Source of the DNA: Klebsiella planticola ATCC 33531 | Lineage (GTDB): Bacteria; Pseudomonadota; Gammaproteobacteria; Enterobacterales; Enterobacteriaceae | Direction: 5' to 3' | Assembly: GCF_000735435.1 (NCBI RefSeq) | Contig: NZ_JMPP01000037.1 | Location: forward strand, 1 to 37,885 | DNA: 37,885 nt | Shown: piece after piece, positions 27,428-36,086 of the stretch | Position numbering within the stretch: the stretch's first letter is position 1 | How the letters are laid out: every line of letters begins with the position of its first letter | Notes under the pieces: model-generated | What the model was told of the DNA's origin: nothing | Database searches by the model: none | What the model saw: the letters and a program-made list of their open reading frames with translations, nothing else | Translations under genes and position numbers: made by a program

Positions 27428-28114
27428 ATGATTGATAAAAGCGTGTCGACGCTAAGTGATGCCATCGCCGGGATTCACGACGGGGCGACCATCATGATCG
27501 GCGGTTTTGGTCCTGCCGGTCAGCCAACGTACCTGATTGATGCCCTGATTGAACAGGGTGCCCGCGAACTCACGATTATCAACAACAATGCGGGCAACGG
27601 TGAAGTTGGCCTGGCGGCACTGCTGAAGGCCGGACGCGTGAGAAAGATGATCTGTTCTTTCCCGCGCCAGGTCGACTCACAGATTTTTGACGATCTTTAT
27701 CGTCGCGGCAAAGTGGAGCTCGAACTGGTCCCGCAGGGTAATCTCGCGGCGCGAATCCAGGCCGCCGGCGCCGGTCTGGGCGCGATTTTTACGCCGACCG
27801 GCTACGGCACGCCGCTGGCTGAAGGTAAAGAGAGCCGCGAAATCGATGGTCGTCATTACGTCCTCGAATACCCGATCAAGGCCGATTTTGCCCTGATCAA
27901 AGCGCATCAGGCTGACCGTTGGGGCAATCTGGTGTACCGCAAAGCGGCGCGCAACTTCGGCCCCATTATGGCCACCGCCGCAAAAACCACCATCGTTGAA
28001 GTCTCCCGTCTGGTGAGTCTTGGCGACCTTGACCCGGAAAATGTGATCACGCCGGGGATTTTCGTCCAGCGGATGTTCTCGCTGGAACACCTGACCACCG
28101 CACAACGCGCCTGA
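27428..28114 (+). CDS. pcaI: 3-Oxoadipate CoA-transferase subunit A
   Basis: PcaI and PcaJ form the enzyme that moves CoA from succinyl-CoA to beta-ketoadipate. The 228-residue subunit has the CoA-binding glycine-rich segment MIGGFGPAGQPTYLIDAL near the start, the block NNNAGNGEVGLAALL, and YPIKADFALIKAHQADRWGN toward the C-terminus. AAAGGAGCGACCTG precedes the ATG. It is the first gene of a compact operon; pcaJ begins 10 bases after its stop. Confidence 0.96.
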   Translation: MIDKSVSTLSDAIAGIHDGATIMIGGFGPAGQPTYLIDALIEQGARELTIINNNAGNGEVGLAALLKAGRVRKMICSFPRQVDSQIFDDLYRRGKVELELVPQGNLAARIQAAGAGLGAIFTPTGYGTPLAEGKESREIDGRHYVLEYPIKADFALIKAHQADRWGNLVYRKAARNFGPIMATAAKTTIVEVSRLVSLGDLDPENVITPGIFVQRMFSLEHLTTAQRA

Positions 28115-28124
28115 GGAGCCAGCC

Positions 28125-28781
28125 ATGCAAAAACTAACCCGTGATGAAATGGCCCAGCGAGTGGCGCGCGATATTCCTGAAGGGGCCTATGTCAATCTGG
28201 GCATCGGTTTACCTACGCGCATCGCCAACTATCTGCCGACCGACAAAGAAGTGTTTCTGCACAGTGAAAATGGCCTGCTGGGGATGGGGGGCAAGCCGCA
28301 GCCGGGCGAAGAAGACCCCGAGCTGATTAATGCCGGTAAAGAGTACGTGACCCTGCTTAAAGGCGGCTGCTTTTTCCATCATGGCGACTCATTCGCCATG
28401 ATGCGCGGCGGCCACCTCGACATTTGCGTTCTGGGGGCGTATCAGGTCTCCGCCAGCGGCGATCTCGCCAACTGGAGCACCGGCGCGCCGGATGCGATCC
28501 CGGCGGTGGGGGGGGCGATGGATCTCGCCATCGGCGCCCGTCAGGTGTTTGTGATGATGGATCATCTGACCCGCGACGGCGAGTGTAAGCTGGTTGAACA
28601 GTGCAGCTACCCGCTCACTGGAGTGGGCTGCGTCAGCCGGATCTACACGGACCTGGCAGTCATCGACATCACGCCGGCCGGCCCGGTGGTACGCGAAATT
28701 TTCAACGGCCTCTCTTTTGAGGAGCTGCAGCGCATCACTCCGGTGGCGTTGACCTTCGAACATCTGGCGGAAAGCGCATAA
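28125..28781 (+). CDS. pcaJ: 3-Oxoadipate CoA-transferase subunit B
   Basis: This 218-residue subunit carries the catalytic glutamate of family I CoA transferases, E48 in FLHSENGLLGMG, which forms the thioester intermediate. Other family blocks are YVNLGIGLPTRIANYLP and LKGGCFFHHGDSFAMMRGGH. GGAG precedes the ATG. It is followed by pcaF after 7-10 bases, so subunit A, subunit B and thiolase should be made together. Confidence 0.96.
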   Translation: MQKLTRDEMAQRVARDIPEGAYVNLGIGLPTRIANYLPTDKEVFLHSENGLLGMGGKPQPGEEDPELINAGKEYVTLLKGGCFFHHGDSFAMMRGGHLDICVLGAYQVSASGDLANWSTGAPDAIPAVGGAMDLAIGARQVFVMMDHLTRDGECKLVEQCSYPLTGVGCVSRIYTDLAVIDITPAGPVVREIFNGLSFEELQRITPVALTFEHLAESA

Positions 28782-28791
28782 GGAACCTATG

Positions 28792-29994
28792 ATGAATCAG
28801 GCATTTATCTGTGATGCGGTGCGTACACCGTTCGGACGTTTTGGTGGTACGCTGGCGACGATGCGCGCCGATGATTTGGCCGCTCTGCCGCTGAAAGCGC
28901 TGCTGGCGCGTAACCCGGGGCTGGATCCCGCGCGCATTGATGATGTGATTTACGGCTGCGCAAACCAGGCCGGGGAAGATAACCGCAACGTTGCCCGCAT
29001 GGCGCTGCTGCTGGCCGGGCTACCGCAAACGGTGCCGGGCAGTACCATTAACCGGCTGTGCGGCTCCAGCCTTGATGCGATCGGCGTCGCAGCGCGCGCC
29101 ATCAAAAGCGGCGAAACTCAGCTGATGATCGCCGGCGGCGTGGAGAGCATGTCGCGCGCGCCGTTTGTGATGGGCAAGGCGGAGAATGCCTTCAGCCGCA
29201 ACATGCAGATTGAAGATACGACGATTGGCTGGCGCTTTATCAACGCCCGGATGAAAGCATTGTACGGCGTGGATTCGATGCCGGAGACCGCCGAGAACGT
29301 CGCCGCTGATTTTGCCGTTTCGCGTGCCGATCAGGACGCCTTTGCGCTGCGTAGCCAGATGCGTACCGCCGCGGCGCAGGAGGCCGGCCGGTTTGCTGAT
29401 GAGCTGATAACGGTCTCTATCGCCCAGCGAAAAGGTGATCCGCTGCTGTTTACCCGCGATGAACACCCGCGCAGCACTTCTGCGGAAGCGCTGGCGAAAC
29501 TCAAGGGGGTGGTGCGCCCGGACGGCTCGGTGACCGCGGGGAACGCCTCCGGGGTGAACGATGGCGCCTGTGCCTTGCTGTTGGCCAGCGAATCGGCGCT
29601 GAGGGCCAACGATCTGCACCCCCTGGCCCGGGTTGTCGGCGTGGCGACGGCGGGTGTGGCGCCGCGGATTATGGGCTTCGGACCGGCTCCGGCGGTACGT
29701 AAAGTGCTGGCGCAGACCGGGCTGACGCTGGAGCAAATGGATGTGATTGAATTGAATGAAGCGTTCGCCGCACAGGCGCTGGCGGTGACCCGCGATTTAG
29801 GGCTGGCCGACGATGCGCCCCACGTCAATCCCAACGGCGGCGCCATTGCGCTGGGCCATCCTCTGGGGGCGTCGGGCGGGCGTCTGGCGATGACCGCCGC
29901 GTATCAACTACGTCGCACCGGTGGGCGCTATGCGCTGTGTACCATGTGTATTGGCGTCGGTCAGGGCATTGCGCTGATTATTGAACGTGTTTAA
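28792..29994 (+). CDS. pcaF: 3-Oxoadipyl-CoA thiolase
   Basis: PcaF performs the last step of the beta-ketoadipate pathway, splitting beta-ketoadipyl-CoA into succinyl-CoA and acetyl-CoA. The 400-residue thiolase has the acyl-accepting C90 in STINRLCGSSLDAIG, the histidine block NPNGGAIALGHPLGASGGR, and the second active cysteine in CTMCIGVGQG. AAGGAA precedes two adjacent ATG codons; I use the second, which gives MNQAFICDAVRTP as in characterised PcaF proteins, and the first (28789) adds one methionine. pcaB starts nine bases after the stop. Confidence 0.96.
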   Translation: MNQAFICDAVRTPFGRFGGTLATMRADDLAALPLKALLARNPGLDPARIDDVIYGCANQAGEDNRNVARMALLLAGLPQTVPGSTINRLCGSSLDAIGVAARAIKSGETQLMIAGGVESMSRAPFVMGKAENAFSRNMQIEDTTIGWRFINARMKALYGVDSMPETAENVAADFAVSRADQDAFALRSQMRTAAAQEAGRFADELITVSIAQRKGDPLLFTRDEHPRSTSAEALAKLKGVVRPDGSVTAGNASGVNDGACALLLASESALRANDLHPLARVVGVATAGVAPRIMGFGPAPAVRKVLAQTGLTLEQMDVIELNEAFAAQALAVTRDLGLADDAPHVNPNGGAIALGHPLGASGGRLAMTAAYQLRRTGGRYALCTMCIGVGQGIALIIERV

Positions 29995-30003
29995 GGAGCC
30001 AAC

Positions 30004-31356
30004 ATGAGTTTGTTGACCCCCATGCTGCGCAGCAGTCCGCTGACCGCCTGGTTTAGCGATGCGCAGCGGGTGCAGGGGATGCTGGATTTTGAAGCGGCGC
30101 TGGTCCGCGCGCAGGCATCCTGCGGCACGGTGCCGCAGGATGCCGTCGCCCCCATCGTCAGCGCCTGCCAGCATTCGGCCATCGATTTTCCGGCCCTGGG
30201 ACTGGCCGCCGCCAGCGCGGGCAACCTGGCGATTCCGCTGGTGAAACAGCTCACCGCCCGGGTGAAGACGCAGGATGCCGGGGCGGCACGCTATGTTCAC
30301 TGGGGGGCGACCAGCCAGGATGCTATCGATAGCGGACTGGTCTTGCAGCTGCGCGGCGCGCTGGACGAAACGGAACGGCTGTTGCAACAGCTGATTGACG
30401 GCTTCGCCATGCAGGCTGAACGCTATCAGAACACGGTCATGCCCGGTCGTACCTGGATGCAGCACGCGCTGCCGGTCACCTTTGGCCTGAAGCTGGCGGG
30501 CACGCTTGATGCGCTGCTGCGCTGGCAGCAGCGTTTGCGGGAGATGCGACCGCGGGTGCTGGTGCTGCAGTTTGGCGGCGCGGCGGGCACCCTGGATTCG
30601 CTGAAAGCCGATGCATCGCCGGTTGCTGCGGCGCTGGCCAGCCTGCTCGGGCTGACTCTGCCGGATACGCCGTGGCACAGCCAGCGTGACCGGCTGCTGG
30701 AAGTGGGGGCCTGGTTTGCTGGCCTGTGCGGCACGCTGGGCAAATTTGCTAACGATTTTTCCCTGCTGATGCAAACCGAAGTGGCGGAAGTCAGCGAACC
30801 GGTTGCGGAAGGGCGCGGCGGATCGTCGACCATGCCGCACAAACGCAACCCCATCGCCTGTAGCGCGATTTTAACCGCGGCCCAGCGCACGCCAGGACTG
30901 GTGGCGACGCTTTACGCCAGCCAGATTCAGCAGCATGAACGCGCCCTTGGCGGCTGGCAGGCGGAGTGGGAGACCCTGCCAGAGCTGATTATGCTGGTGG
31001 GAGGGGCGCTGGCGCAAAGCGATGCGCTGGTTCGCGAGATGCAGGTCTTCCCGCAGAAAATGCGGGCCGATCTGGAGATCACTCACGGACTGATTATGGC
31101 CGAGGCGGTGACGCTGGCGCTGGCGGCGTTTATTGGCAAAGCCGATGCCCATCACCGTATTGAGGCGCTGTGCCGCCAGGCGATCGACGAATCTCGCCCG
31201 CTGCAGGCGCTGCTGGAGAACGACCCGCTGGTCAGCCAGCATCTTTCGCCACCCCGTTTAACGCAGCTGCTGGACCCGGCCACGGCCACCGGCAGCGCCG
31301 AACGTTTTGTGCGCCAGGTCGTGGCGCGTTACAAGGAGCAACGTGATGAACCTTGA
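30004..31356 (+). CDS. pcaB: 3-Carboxy-cis,cis-muconate cycloisomerase
   Basis: PcaB converts beta-carboxymuconate, the product of protocatechuate ring cleavage, to gamma-carboxymuconolactone. The 450-residue protein belongs to the fumarase/aspartase superfamily. It has the signature GSSTMPHKRNP (residues 273-283) with the mobile catalytic loop, and VHWGATSQDAIDSG and GRTWMQHALP upstream as the other conserved regions. AAGGAG lies before the ATG. It overlaps pcaD by 11 bases at its 3' end, so translation is coupled. Confidence 0.96.
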   Translation: MSLLTPMLRSSPLTAWFSDAQRVQGMLDFEAALVRAQASCGTVPQDAVAPIVSACQHSAIDFPALGLAAASAGNLAIPLVKQLTARVKTQDAGAARYVHWGATSQDAIDSGLVLQLRGALDETERLLQQLIDGFAMQAERYQNTVMPGRTWMQHALPVTFGLKLAGTLDALLRWQQRLREMRPRVLVLQFGGAAGTLDSLKADASPVAAALASLLGLTLPDTPWHSQRDRLLEVGAWFAGLCGTLGKFANDFSLLMQTEVAEVSEPVAEGRGGSSTMPHKRNPIACSAILTAAQRTPGLVATLYASQIQQHERALGGWQAEWETLPELIMLVGGALAQSDALVREMQVFPQKMRADLEITHGLIMAEAVTLALAAFIGKADAHHRIEALCRQAIDESRPLQALLENDPLVSQHLSPPRLTQLLDPATATGSAERFVRQVVARYKEQRDEP

Positions 31357-32113
31357 TTATCAGCTGGACGGGCCGGAAGGCGCGCCGGTCATTGTGCTTT
31401 CTAACTCGCTCGGGACCACCCGAGCAATGTGGCAGCCGCAGATGGCGGCCTTAACCCAACGGTTCCGCGTGCTGCGCTATGACACCCACGGCCATGGTAA
31501 AACCCAAAAGTCAGGCAAGGTGACGCTGGCGCAGCTTGGTGAAGATGTTATTGCGCTGCTCGATCATCTCAATATCGCCAAAGCCTGGTTTTGCGGTATC
31601 TCGATGGGTGGCCTGACCGGGCTATGGCTGGGGCGTTTTGCCGCGGATCGTTTTTACGGTATCGCGGTGGCCAACACGGCGGCGCGGATTGGCGATCAGG
31701 CCAGCTGGCTCTCCCGCTCGCGGGCCGTGCGTCAGGAAGGAATGGACGTAGTGGCCGCCGGTGCGGCGGACCGCTGGTTCACGCACGCTTTCCGTCAGAA
31801 GGCGCCGGAGGTGGTCGAGGCGCTGTGCCATCAGCTGACCCATAGCAATGCCGAAGGGTATGCCGAGTGCTGTGAAGCCCTGGCGGCGGCCGATTTGCGC
31901 AGCGAAGTCGGACAAATTAGCGTGCCGACGCTGATCATTGCCGGTGAAAGTGACCCTGTCACTACCGTTGCCGATGCGCATTTTTTACATCAGCAGATCT
32001 CCTCTTCGCAGGTGGTGGTGGTTCCCGCGTCCCATCTGTCCAGTATCGAGTCGCCGGAGGCCTTTAGCGCGGCGCTGTTGGCTTTTTTGCAAGGGGACGA
32101 TCGTGGACGATAA
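31346..32113 (+). CDS. pcaD: 3-Oxoadipate enol-lactonase
   Basis: PcaD hydrolyses beta-ketoadipate enol-lactone to beta-ketoadipate. The 255-residue alpha/beta hydrolase shows the oxyanion region VLSNSLGTTRAMW, RYDTHGHG, the nucleophile elbow WFCGISMGGLTG with S86, an acid in AGESDPVTTVADA, and the histidine in ASHLSSIESP. AAGGAG precedes the ATG at 31346, which lies within the end of pcaB; the frame extends upstream, but only as pcaB overlap. pcaC overlaps its 3' end by 11 bases. Confidence 0.95.
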   Translation: MNLDYQLDGPEGAPVIVLSNSLGTTRAMWQPQMAALTQRFRVLRYDTHGHGKTQKSGKVTLAQLGEDVIALLDHLNIAKAWFCGISMGGLTGLWLGRFAADRFYGIAVANTAARIGDQASWLSRSRAVRQEGMDVVAAGAADRWFTHAFRQKAPEVVEALCHQLTHSNAEGYAECCEALAAADLRSEVGQISVPTLIIAGESDPVTTVADAHFLHQQISSSQVVVVPASHLSSIESPEAFSAALLAFLQGDDRGR

Positions 32114-32492
32114 AACCCGTTACCAGCAGGGCATGAACGTTCGGCGCAAAGTGCTGGGCGATGCCCATGTGGAGCGCACGCTGCACAATCTGACGCCGCT
32201 CAATGACGAGTTTCAGGATTTTATTACCCGCTATGCGTGGGGAGAGACCTGGACCCGGCCGGGGCTCGATCACCATACCCGCAGCATGATAACAATCGCC
32301 ATGCTGATTGCGCTCAACCGCGAAGCGGAGCTGAAAATGCATCTGCGCGCGGCGTTTAATAATGGCGTGACCCGCGATGAGCTGAAAGAGTTGATTATGC
32401 ACTCCGCGCTGTACTGCGGGCTGCCTGCCGCCAATGCCACGATGCATCTTGCGCAGCAGGTGTTTGATGAGCTGGACGGGAAACCGGCCTGA
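32103..32492 (+). CDS. pcaC: 4-Carboxymuconolactone decarboxylase
   Basis: PcaC decarboxylates gamma-carboxymuconolactone to the enol-lactone used by PcaD. The 129-residue protein is a single carboxymuconolactone decarboxylase domain with the N-terminal block GMNVRRKVLGDAHVERTL and the C-terminal HSALYCGLPAANATMHLAQQ. It has one cysteine in that helix rather than the CxxC of AhpD-type relatives. The best start is GTG at 32103, preceded by AAGGGGA; no ATG fits without overlapping pcaD heavily. It closes the pca operon. Confidence 0.94.
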   Translation: MDDKTRYQQGMNVRRKVLGDAHVERTLHNLTPLNDEFQDFITRYAWGETWTRPGLDHHTRSMITIAMLIALNREAELKMHLRAAFNNGVTRDELKELIMHSALYCGLPAANATMHLAQQVFDELDGKPA

Positions 32493-32500
32493 TGCGGTTG

Positions 32501-32526
32501 TGCTGGCCGGTTTTCGCCGGCCAGCA
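32501..32526. terminator. Hairpin between pcaC and the convergent MscS-family gene
   Basis: TGCTGGCCGG pairs perfectly with CCGGCCAGCA around TTTTCG, a ten-base stem. No T-run follows on either side, so it may stop transcripts only with help from Rho, or may act as an mRNA end barrier. Confidence 0.6.
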
Positions 32527-32533
32527 TCGTGAC

Positions 32534-34153
32534 TTATCTCTCTGTTATCTGTGGGTCTTTCGCCGCCGGCGCGGCGTACCAGTCCTCTTTTGCCACCATC
32601 ACGGCTCCCTTCGGCTGCATAACAAAGTTCGGCGACATGATCTGCACGCCAAATTCATTAAAGACATCCTGAATGTTGCTGTGTAGCGCGGTTCGTCCGT
32701 CGGCCAGCGAGGTTTCCGCCAGTAGCAGGACCTGCAGCTCATAGGCGACGTACCAGTCCATCAGCCCAAGCTGACGCACCTGCGGCGGCTGGCGGTGGTC
32801 GATACCCGGCGCGCGCCGCGCGGCCAGTTCCAGCAGCGCCTGAACCTGTCGCCACGGCGTGTCGTAGCCGATGGTGACGCCGGTGGTCAGGTTAAGGCCG
32901 CTTTCGCTGCTTTGTGCGCTGAGGTTGGTGATTTTCCCGCTCACTACCACGGCGTTTGGCACCGTCACGATATAGTTTTCCCGGGTGACGATTTTGGTGG
33001 CCAGCATCCCAATTTCACTGACCTCACCCTCATTGTCGGCAATCCGAATCACATCGCCTTTGCGCAGCGCGCGCGAGTAAATCAGCACCAGACCGCTCAT
33101 GGCATGGTTCATGACTCCTGCCGATCCCAGGGTTAACATCAGACCGAAAAAGACGCTAATCCCTTTGAACGCCAGCGAGTTGGCGCCAGGTAAAAAGGGG
33201 TAAGCGGCGGAGAGGGCGAAGAGCCAGATGACCACCGAGATAAGTTTGCGCGTTGCGCCTACCGTTTCGGGATGCAGACCCGGAATTTGCAGACGACCGG
33301 CTTCCACCTGACTGAGCAGCAGCTTTACCAGACGGATAATAAACCAGGTGATCAGCAAGATAATCAGAACAATCAGCAGGCCGGGTAGCGCCGAAACTAT
33401 TGCCAGGGCAATCTCCTGCAGGACGCGTACCGACCACTCTCCCAACGATTCGCTCCACACGCGCGTCCAGGGAAACAGGCCGAAGGCCCAGCTTAGCCAG
33501 GCATAAAGCGCCACTATGCCCAGCAAAACCATCAGCAGGGCATAGAGTCTGGTTTCGATATTGCCGAGAAACCGCCGCCAGTTCTGGGGGATCCAGCCGC
33601 GCTTTTGCAGAATACGCAGCAGAAAATAGCGGCGAACCCGACGCCAGGAGCGCCAGGCGGCGTAATAAAAGGCCGCCAGCAGCAGCGCGCCACCCCCCAC
33701 TTTAACGACCGCCAGCGTCAGATAGGATGTATTGAACTGTTCACGAAGCGCGGTGCGCTGCGCCTCCATTCGGGCGAGAACCCGTTGGCTGGCCTGGTCG
33801 AGGGTCAGGTCGTCACCTTCGTCGAGGTCGGCCTGGCTCAGTAACATAATGGGTTTACCGTTCATAAGGAACAAACGACCCGGCAGGTTGTAGCGCGTGA
33901 CCGGAACAACCTGCAGCGGCTGGCTGATATCCGCCTCGGTAAAAGCGCGTAGCGTATTGCGAATTCGCAGCACCCGCTCTTCGGGCGTCGTCTGACCGAA
34001 GGTCGCCTGTAACATCACAATCGGCTGGTGGAAAATTTTCACCGTACGGGCCTGTTCACGTTCTGTGGGCTGTTGGCGAGGTTCCGCCGCCGAAAGGGGG
34101 AACGCCAGGCATAGCGCGAGGCCGGCCACAAATAACGCCTGTATTTTGTTCAT
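32534..34153 (-). CDS. MscS-family mechanosensitive channel with periplasmic N-terminal domain
   Basis: The 539-residue protein starts with a cleavable-looking signal peptide (MNKIQALFVAGLALCLAFPL, then SAAEP). A periplasmic domain extends to about residue 140, followed by hydrophobic segments near 146-166, 203-223, 248-272 and 304-320. A pore-lining segment lies near 330-358 (SVFFGLMLTLGSAGVMNHAM). The MscS beta-domain follows (ALRKGDVIRI, ENYIVTVPNAVVV). Such channels release solutes on hypo-osmotic shock. It is longer than E. coli MscS (286) and differs from YnaI and YbdG by its large periplasmic part, so I leave the symbol blank. The ATG at 34153 begins the signal peptide. A copy of the regulator half-site CTGACCAGGC lies 58 bases upstream, shared with the divergent marR operon. 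Confidence 0.88.
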   Translation of the reverse strand: MNKIQALFVAGLALCLAFPLSAAEPRQQPTEREQARTVKIFHQPIVMLQATFGQTTPEERVLRIRNTLRAFTEADISQPLQVVPVTRYNLPGRLFLMNGKPIMLLSQADLDEGDDLTLDQASQRVLARMEAQRTALREQFNTSYLTLAVVKVGGGALLLAAFYYAAWRSWRRVRRYFLLRILQKRGWIPQNWRRFLGNIETRLYALLMVLLGIVALYAWLSWAFGLFPWTRVWSESLGEWSVRVLQEIALAIVSALPGLLIVLIILLITWFIIRLVKLLLSQVEAGRLQIPGLHPETVGATRKLISVVIWLFALSAAYPFLPGANSLAFKGISVFFGLMLTLGSAGVMNHAMSGLVLIYSRALRKGDVIRIADNEGEVSEIGMLATKIVTRENYIVTVPNAVVVSGKITNLSAQSSESGLNLTTGVTIGYDTPWRQVQALLELAARRAPGIDHRQPPQVRQLGLMDWYVAYELQVLLLAETSLADGRTALHSNIQDVFNEFGVQIMSPNFVMQPKGAVMVAKEDWYAAPAAKDPQITER

Positions 34154-34210
34154 ATGCAGCACCCAAAAAAAGAGAATTATCGTTATTTTTCAGGTGGTCA
34201 ACAGCATTTT

Positions 34211-34220
34211 CTGACCAGGC
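34211..34220. promoter_or_regulatory. MarR-type half-site upstream of the MscS-family gene
   Basis: CTGACCAGGC repeats the arm of the large inverted repeat at 34372-34411. It lies 57 bases before the channel gene start, so the same regulator may touch this promoter. Confidence 0.4.
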
Positions 34221-34371
34221 CTTGCTTTGAGCATAGACCAGCGATAAGCGAATACAAGCGCGGCGGAGAGGTCGCGAATATCGAGGGCGGGGCCGGCAAA
34301 CCACCTCGGGCGCGGCGTCTCGCCGCGCTGACAAAACGTGCGATCTTCTTGACACTGCGTTGACAAATAGA

Positions 34372-34411
34372 TGCCTGGTCAGTAGTTTCATTTGTAATTA
34401 CTGACCAGGCA
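34372..34411. promoter_or_regulatory. Large MarR-type operator overlapping the marR promoter
   Basis: TGCCTGGTCAGTA (34372-34384) and TACTGACCAGGCA (34399-34411) are perfect 13-base inverted arms around a 14-base A/T-rich spacer. The right arm ends six bases before the marR start. The size and position suit an autoregulated MarR-family repressor. Confidence 0.7.
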
Positions 34412-34417
34412 AATATC

Positions 34418-34873
34418 ATGAATAACCATCCGGGTATTATTAACAATAAATTTCACTTAGGTTTGTTGATCCATCTGGCTAACCAGTTCAAGGACCAGCT
34501 GATTAGCCAGCACTTCTCCGGCATGGACATTACCGCCGCGCAGTTCAAGGTGCTGATCAGTATTTATAAAGGCTTTAACAGTCCGGTCGAGATCAGTAAA
34601 AACCTGGTCATGGACGCCGGCGCCATGAGCCGAATGGTGGATCGAATGGTCAAGCGTGAGTTGATCAGTCGCTCCCCCAATCCACAGGATAAACGCCAGG
34701 TGATTCTGGCATTGACCGACAAAGGGCTGCTGATTTGCGAGCGCTTTGTCAATGAAGCGCTGGTATCGATCATCAGCGAACTCACCGCCCGACTCACTCC
34801 CGATGAATCCCGACAGCTGGTCGATCTGATGACAAAAATGTTGCCAGACGAGATCGTCGCCCCTCATCGCTAA
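34418..34873 (+). CDS. MarR-family transcriptional regulator
   Basis: The 151-residue protein has the MarR winged-helix fold. Dimerising helices surround a DNA-binding core with ITAAQFKVLISIYKG, PVEISKNLVMDAGAMSRMVD and the wing SPNPQDKRQVILALTDKG. The D-x-R in the wing (DKR) is the usual DNA-contacting signature. It begins directly after a large inverted repeat, with no strong Shine-Dalgarno visible between operator and ATG. An HlyD/EmrA-like gene begins 24 bases after its stop, so it most likely represses its own efflux operon, as EmrR does for emrAB. The inducer is unknown. Confidence 0.92.
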   Translation: MNNHPGIINNKFHLGLLIHLANQFKDQLISQHFSGMDITAAQFKVLISIYKGFNSPVEISKNLVMDAGAMSRMVDRMVKRELISRSPNPQDKRQVILALTDKGLLICERFVNEALVSIISELTARLTPDESRQLVDLMTKMLPDEIVAPHR

Positions 34874-34897
34874 TGCATTCAAAAAGGTCCTGACAAG

Positions 34898-36076
34898 ATG
34901 GAAACCACTGCGGTACAACAGGCTGAGCGCGGCAGCAAGCGCAAACGTAACTTTATTATTTTATTGATTATCCTGCTTCTGGCCGCCGGTGGCGGGGTGG
35001 CGTGGTATTTGCTGTACGCCCGCTACTATGAAACGACCGACGATGCTTATGTCAATGGCAACCAGATGACGCTCACTCCGCAGATTGGCGGTACGGTCAC
35101 TCAGGTGACGGTGGATGAAGGCGACTTCGTACAGAAGGGGCAGCCGCTGGTGCTGCTCGACCCCAGCGATACCGAAATTGCGCTGCAGCAGGCGGAAGCC
35201 AGTCTGGCGAATACGGTTCGCCAGGTTCGCGGGCTGTACAGCACCGCGGATAACTACCGCGCGCAGGTCGCCGCGAAAAAAGTGGCGTTACAAACGGCGC
35301 AAAACGACTATGCGCGGCGGCAGAAAATCTTCCAGAGCGGGGCGATCGCCGCGGAAGACCTGGCGCATTATCGCGATGCGGTCACCAGCGCGCAAAGCGA
35401 TCTTCTCGCCGCACAGGAAGCGTTGCGCACCAATATGGCCATGGTGGATGACACCGTAATCGACAGCCACCCGGAAATTAAAAGTGCCGTCGCCACCCTC
35501 CGTCAGCGCTATCTCGACAATTCCCGCAGCACCATCGTGGCCCCAGTCAGCGGCTATGTGGCGAAGCGCGCGGTACAGCTCGGCATGCGCGTTGATTCCG
35601 GCACCACGCTGATGGCTATCGTGCCGCTGAACGAAGTCTGGGTAGATGCCAACTTCAAAGAGAGCCAGATGAAGGGGATGCGTCTCGGACAAAAAGTCAC
35701 CCTCAACGCCGATCTGTACGGCGATGATGTCGAGTATCACGGCACCATCGAAAGCCTGGGCATTGGCACCGGTAGCGCGTTCTCGCTGCTGCCGGCACAG
35801 AACGCCAGCGGCAACTGGATCAAAATTGTCCAGCGTCTGCCGGTCCGTATTGTACTCGATCCCCATGATATGCAGAAAAACCCGCTGCGCGTCGGCCTGT
35901 CGATGAACGTCAGCGTCGATATTCGCGACGCCGACGGCCACCTACTGCCGCAGCAAACCGTTAGCAGCCCGCGTTTCACCACGGACGTGTATCAAAACCC
36001 GCTGGCAGAAGCGGACAAACTGGTGGCTAAAATCCTTCATGACAACAGCAAAACGGTAGCCGCCGGCGCCCGTTAA
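34898..36076 (+). CDS. EmrA-like membrane fusion protein (HlyD family)
   Basis: The 392-residue periplasmic adaptor has one N-terminal membrane anchor (about 19-40) and the conserved segment YYETTDDAYVNGNQMTLTPQ. A lipoyl half-motif (GTVTQVTVDEGDFVQKGQPL) and a long coiled-coil region (about 95-195) follow. The second lipoyl half and beta-barrel (STIVAPVSGYVAKRAVQLGM, then VDANFKESQMKGMRLGQ) complete it. It should link the inner-membrane pump encoded next to an outer-membrane channel such as TolC; no outer-membrane gene is in the window. The pair resembles EmrAB but is probably a paralogue, so the symbol is left blank. emrB-like starts 10 bases after the stop. Confidence 0.92.
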   Translation: METTAVQQAERGSKRKRNFIILLIILLLAAGGGVAWYLLYARYYETTDDAYVNGNQMTLTPQIGGTVTQVTVDEGDFVQKGQPLVLLDPSDTEIALQQAEASLANTVRQVRGLYSTADNYRAQVAAKKVALQTAQNDYARRQKIFQSGAIAAEDLAHYRDAVTSAQSDLLAAQEALRTNMAMVDDTVIDSHPEIKSAVATLRQRYLDNSRSTIVAPVSGYVAKRAVQLGMRVDSGTTLMAIVPLNEVWVDANFKESQMKGMRLGQKVTLNADLYGDDVEYHGTIESLGIGTGSAFSLLPAQNASGNWIKIVQRLPVRIVLDPHDMQKNPLRVGLSMNVSVDIRDADGHLLPQQTVSSPRFTTDVYQNPLAEADKLVAKILHDNSKTVAAGAR

Positions 36077-36086
36077 GAGAGACGTT

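Noticed and set aside
29908-30840. 310-codon minus-strand ORF opposite pcaB
   Set aside because: It has Arg/Gln/His-rich shadow composition and lies entirely under pcaB.
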